Below are positions 63,501 to 64,000 of a stretch of DNA of 64,000 bases, one piece after another. How positions within the stretch are numbered: position 1 is the first letter of the stretch; each line of letters begins with the position of its first letter. Source of the stretch: Lycocorax pyrrhopterus obiensis (lineage: Eukaryota; Chordata; Aves; Passeriformes; Paradisaeidae); NCBI GenBank assembly GCA_014706295.1, contig JACSVZ010000008.1, positions 14,038,159-14,102,158 of the forward strand, given 5' to 3'. The notes below the pieces were generated by a model. That model worked only from the letters and a program-made list of their open reading frames with translations, had not been told where the DNA came from and did no database searches. The translations under genes and the position numbers were made by a program.

Positions 63501-64000
63501 ATTTTCATATTCCACAAGTTTCAAGGCATTTATGGCAAACTGGGAAAATACTTGACTCTGCTTGCTGTCCAGTTTTTTCTCAGAAAAAACATATATTTAA
63601 GCAAAGAGTTATGTAAGCATAAGTAATCATAGTATATGTTTTATGATGCCTCAGTAGAAAATAACATGAAGTCATATTTTTTGTGGAGAGAGGTAGAAGT
63701 CCCACACAATACATATTTATATGTCTTGCTCTCTCCATAATTGGTTGTCTAGTGCACAGATCAAGTATTGACATAAAATCAGATAAGCATATCTGAAGTA
63801 AAAGCCTGGTACTGAGTCTAACCTTTTATATGCTATACTTTTATATATATTATTTATATATATTTTCTTAAACATGTACACACTCTTCTTCCTGTTTTTC
63901 TCTGTTGTATATACTTTTATCCCTTTTTTAAACTATTTCTTTTCAGTTTTTCTCACCTCCGTATTATACCATGTTTCCCATATAAGTTCACCATCTACAA
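60581..64000. other. Non-coding AT-rich sequence, no gene seen
   Basis: The section 60600-60830 is less AT-rich, with a few CpGs, and is open on both strands (106 codons on -, 88 on +). The translations are not recognisable and no splice context supports either. The remainder is AT-rich unique sequence ending in an AT microsatellite at 63841-63865. Nothing suggests a gene boundary at the end of the window. Confidence 0.55.
63841..63865. repeat. AT-rich simple repeat
   Basis: Alternating TA units interrupted by one TT near the middle. Confidence 0.8.

Noticed and set aside
1..64000. CRISPR array, operon, phage or plasmid system
   Set aside because: No regularly spaced repeats, no closely packed genes and no ribosome-binding-site pattern; repeat content is avian nuclear.

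Overview
This window reads as a vertebrate nuclear intergenic or intronic region, most likely from a bird. It is AT-rich and full of stop codons in all six frames, and CpG is scarce outside a few patches. It lacks bacterial-style gene packing. The clearest clue to the lineage is the repeat content: several 3'-end fragments of CR1 LINEs, the dominant retrotransposon of bird genomes, with the typical 'tcccttccaac...' end and a tail of imperfect attctatg-like octamers. There are also two old MIR/L2-type retroposon remnants and one short piece that resembles the start of an avian endogenous-retrovirus LTR. The species cannot be fixed from this evidence. The low repeat load fits a bird.

No protein-coding gene can be supported. 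The longest open frames (148, 142 and 134 codons) have AT-rich, low-information translations, show no recognisable domain, and are about what chance gives in 64 kb. The only translated sequence with recognisable ancestry lies in a decayed CR1 reverse-transcriptase C-terminal segment at 27570-28342.

Layout. 1-13.2 kb: unique AT-rich sequence, one reverse-strand MIR-like remnant near 3.9 kb, and an ATG followed by a good splice donor at 2.29 kb. 13.2-16.2 kb: unique sequence with a striking 82-nt imperfect hairpin at 13233-13314. 16.2-16.9 kb: a CpG-rich patch followed by a strong G-run tract. 17-22.2 kb: unique AT-rich sequence with homeodomain-type sites. 22.26-22.51 kb: two CR1 3' ends in opposite orientation. 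25.7-26.2 kb: an enhancer-like unique block. 27.6-30.35 kb: the main repeat cluster, with a CR1 on + and a CR1 on -, and a second G-run tract. 35.6-36.3 kb: another enhancer-like block and a small minisatellite. 38.0-38.5 kb: MIR and an ancient LINE/SINE tail. 39.0-39.5 kb: a CpG-retaining block of unusual composition. 42.35-42.48 kb: the best candidate exon, possibly non-coding, whose splice donor lies inside a perfect hairpin. 44.9 kb: LTR fragment. 47.2-47.9 kb: two more enhancer-like blocks. 48.83-48.94 kb: a truncated CR1. 49-64 kb: unique AT-rich sequence with small repeats.

I see no operon, CRISPR array, tRNA, rRNA or coherent multigene system. If the window has a function, it is most likely regulatory or non-coding. 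The items most worth checking are the 13.2 kb hairpin, the 42.4 kb exon and hairpin, and conservation of the 25.8, 35.7, 39.2 and 47.3 kb blocks.
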